A stretch of DNA of 51,478 nucleotides from CAIMMJ01 sp037131955. GTDB taxonomy: Bacteria > Bacteroidota > Bacteroidia > UBA4408. Both the position numbers and the translations under genes were made by a program. The stretch covers positions 1-51,478 of the forward strand of contig JBAXQC010000012.1 in NCBI GenBank assembly GCA_037131955.1, written 5' to 3'. The notes beneath the pieces were generated by a model. That model ran no database searches and was not told the origin of the DNA. It worked only from the letters and a program-made list of their open reading frames with translations. Within the stretch, counting starts at the first letter, position 1; each line of letters begins with the position of its first letter. Positions 50,629 through 51,478 of the stretch are shown in pieces.

Positions 50629-51165
50629 ATGGAATCGTTAATAATAAGTAGATTTAAAGAAGCAATAAGAGACGTAAAAGATTTTCCTAAAGAAGGAATT
50701 ATCTTTAAGGATATCACACCAATACTTTCTGATTCCAATTTAAGTAAGGAAGTTTTAGCTCTTTTAAAAAATCAAGTCAACGGTTTAAAGATTGACGCAG
50801 TAGTAGGAATTGAAAGTAGAGGATTTTTATTTGGAATGTTGCTTTCTCAAGCACTAGAAGTTCCGTTTATACCAATCAGAAAAAAAGGAAAACTTCCTTA
50901 TAAAACTTTAAGTTACAGATACGATTTAGAATACGGTTCTGCAGAAGTAGAAATGCATGTTGATGCATTGCAAAAAGGAATGAGTGTATTAATTCACGAC
51001 GATTTGTTAGCTACCGGTGGAACTGCTGCCGCTGCTGCTGAATTATCAATTCAAGGTGGCGCAAACATTTCCGCCTTTTCATTTTTAATTGATTTAGAAT
51101 TTTTACAAGGAAAAAAAATGTTGGAAAAATATTCCGATAAAATATTTTCTTTGGTTACTTATTAG
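50629..51165 (+). CDS. apt: Adenine phosphoribosyltransferase
   Basis: A 178-residue purine salvage enzyme that makes AMP from adenine and PRPP. Family blocks: IRDVKDFPKEGIIFKDITPI, VVGIESRGFLFGMLLSQALE, the flexible-loop RKKGKLPYKTLSYRYDLEYG with SAEVEMH, and the PRPP-binding loop VLIHDDLLATGGTAAAAAEL. Length and order are normal. It follows the HHH gene by 20 bp on the same strand. Confidence 0.95.
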   Translation: MESLIISRFKEAIRDVKDFPKEGIIFKDITPILSDSNLSKEVLALLKNQVNGLKIDAVVGIESRGFLFGMLLSQALEVPFIPIRKKGKLPYKTLSYRYDLEYGSAEVEMHVDALQKGMSVLIHDDLLATGGTAAAAAELSIQGGANISAFSFLIDLEFLQGKKMLEKYSDKIFSLVTY

Positions 51166-51319
51166 TTAGTAGATCCTCAAATTCTTTATAATCCATTAAA
51201 ATGAACTAATTCAAGGTGTTTAAGTGGTTTTTTTTGCTGTAAATTGTAGAAAATGTATTAAAAACTGGTGTTTTTTCGGAGTTTAAAATGGCCTCATTTT
51301 ATCTGCTTATTTTTATGAA

Positions 51320-51389
51320 GCAAAATGCGGGAACCTTTTGGGAAGATGAGAGCATGGCTCGAATATCGCCCAAAAGGTCGCAATTTTGC
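51320..51389. repeat. Nested long hairpin in the intergenic region after apt
   Basis: GCAAAATGCG (51320-51329) pairs with CGCAATTTTGC (51379-51389, one bulge), CCTTTTGGG (51334-51342) with CCCAAAAGG (51369-51377), and GAGC (51350-51353) with GCTC (51357-51360) around ATG. Together they form a near-continuous 70-nt hairpin. It belongs to the 313-bp stretch from 51166 to the window edge, which has no gene with coding character. The spacing and GC of the arms differ from a simple terminator. From memory, similar blocks give rise to spurious small ORFs in Bacteroidota genomes, so it may be a dispersed repeat. Confidence 0.75.
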
Positions 51390-51448
51390 AAGTAAAAATA
51401 ATTCCGACAAAGGAGGAAAAGTTAAAATGAAGCCTTGAATTTTCTTGT

Positions 51449-51478
51449 TTACTTCTTTGTTTCAAGACAAAGAAGTAA
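51449..51478. repeat. Perfect 12-bp inverted repeat at the window edge
   Basis: TTACTTCTTTGT (51449-51460), loop TTCAAG, ACAAAGAAGTAA (51467-51478). The right arm ends exactly at the last base of the window, so it may extend. It has no T tract within the window, and sits 60 bp after the long hairpin. Confidence 0.85.

Noticed and set aside
1..51478. tRNA or rRNA genes and prophage
   Set aside because: No T-loop GGTTCGAATCC-like segment, acceptor-stem pair, integrase or phage structural gene was seen on either strand, although weak tRNAs could escape reading by eye.

Overview
The window is one continuous chromosomal stretch of an AT-rich (roughly one-third GC) member of the Bacteroidota. The evidence is consistent across many genes: signal peptides ending in FAQ, Por-type (T9SS) C-terminal sorting domains on three secreted proteins, a gliding-motility-type C-terminus on a giant adhesin, DUF5686 and carboxypeptidase-like outer membrane proteins, a fused alpha/beta 2-oxoacid dehydrogenase E1, a SusC-like 'SCKK' lipoprotein style, and promoters of the TTG-N19-TAnnTTTG class with almost no Shine-Dalgarno sites. 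I see no tRNA, rRNA, CRISPR array or prophage. I cannot name the genus.

Layout. 1-3.7 kb: envelope genes (a truncated secreted protein on the minus strand, a beta-barrel protein, a probably frameshifted small protein, an Omp85/BamA-type barrel), then a decayed patch with an IS1380-type transposase remnant directly joined to the headless 3' end of an outer membrane protein. 3.7-9.2 kb: miaB on the plus strand facing a minus-strand group (P-loop kinase-like protein, MutS2 without Smr domain, HAD phosphatase, YiiX-like hydrolase). 9.3-14.4 kb: central metabolism, eno-citrate synthase and then MarR-hydrolase-proline dehydrogenase. 14.4-16.6 kb: a long DUF349 repeat protein. 16.8-20.6 kb: M20 dipeptidase, a T9SS beta-propeller and a dicarboxylate/amino-acid symporter. 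20.6-21.15 kb: a non-coding island with a GC-rich perfect palindrome and 105-107 bp tandem repeats. 21.2-26.3 kb (minus): YHYH protein, cbpM-cbpA, haem-binding protein with tryptophan 2,3-dioxygenase, and a PabA/TrpG-type amidotransferase. 26.5-28.7 kb: a class A penicillin-binding protein.

28.7-41.9 kb is a run of six close or overlapping minus-strand genes: an ABCG-like transporter with a TerB-like N-terminus, a 1355-residue T9SS adhesin, fused E1, a small secreted protein, a PAP2 phosphatase and a DUF5686 barrel. The first two are 4 bp apart and are the most suggestive functional pair. 42.0-43.4 kb holds a small secreted protein and a lipoprotein. 43.8-46.8 kb is aroB-aroA-pcm (shikimate pathway plus protein repair). 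46.8-51.2 kb holds an outer membrane barrel, two tandem paralogous lipoproteins sharing an SRKAR signature, a helix-hairpin-helix membrane protein and apt.

The least explained signals are non-coding: the phased tandem-repeat island at 20.75-21.15 kb, a long nested hairpin element at the right edge (51.3-51.48 kb), and an inverted repeat wrapped around the -33 box of the first SRKAR lipoprotein promoter. Most coding content is ordinary housekeeping and envelope biology; I did not find a clear novel defence or biosynthetic system.
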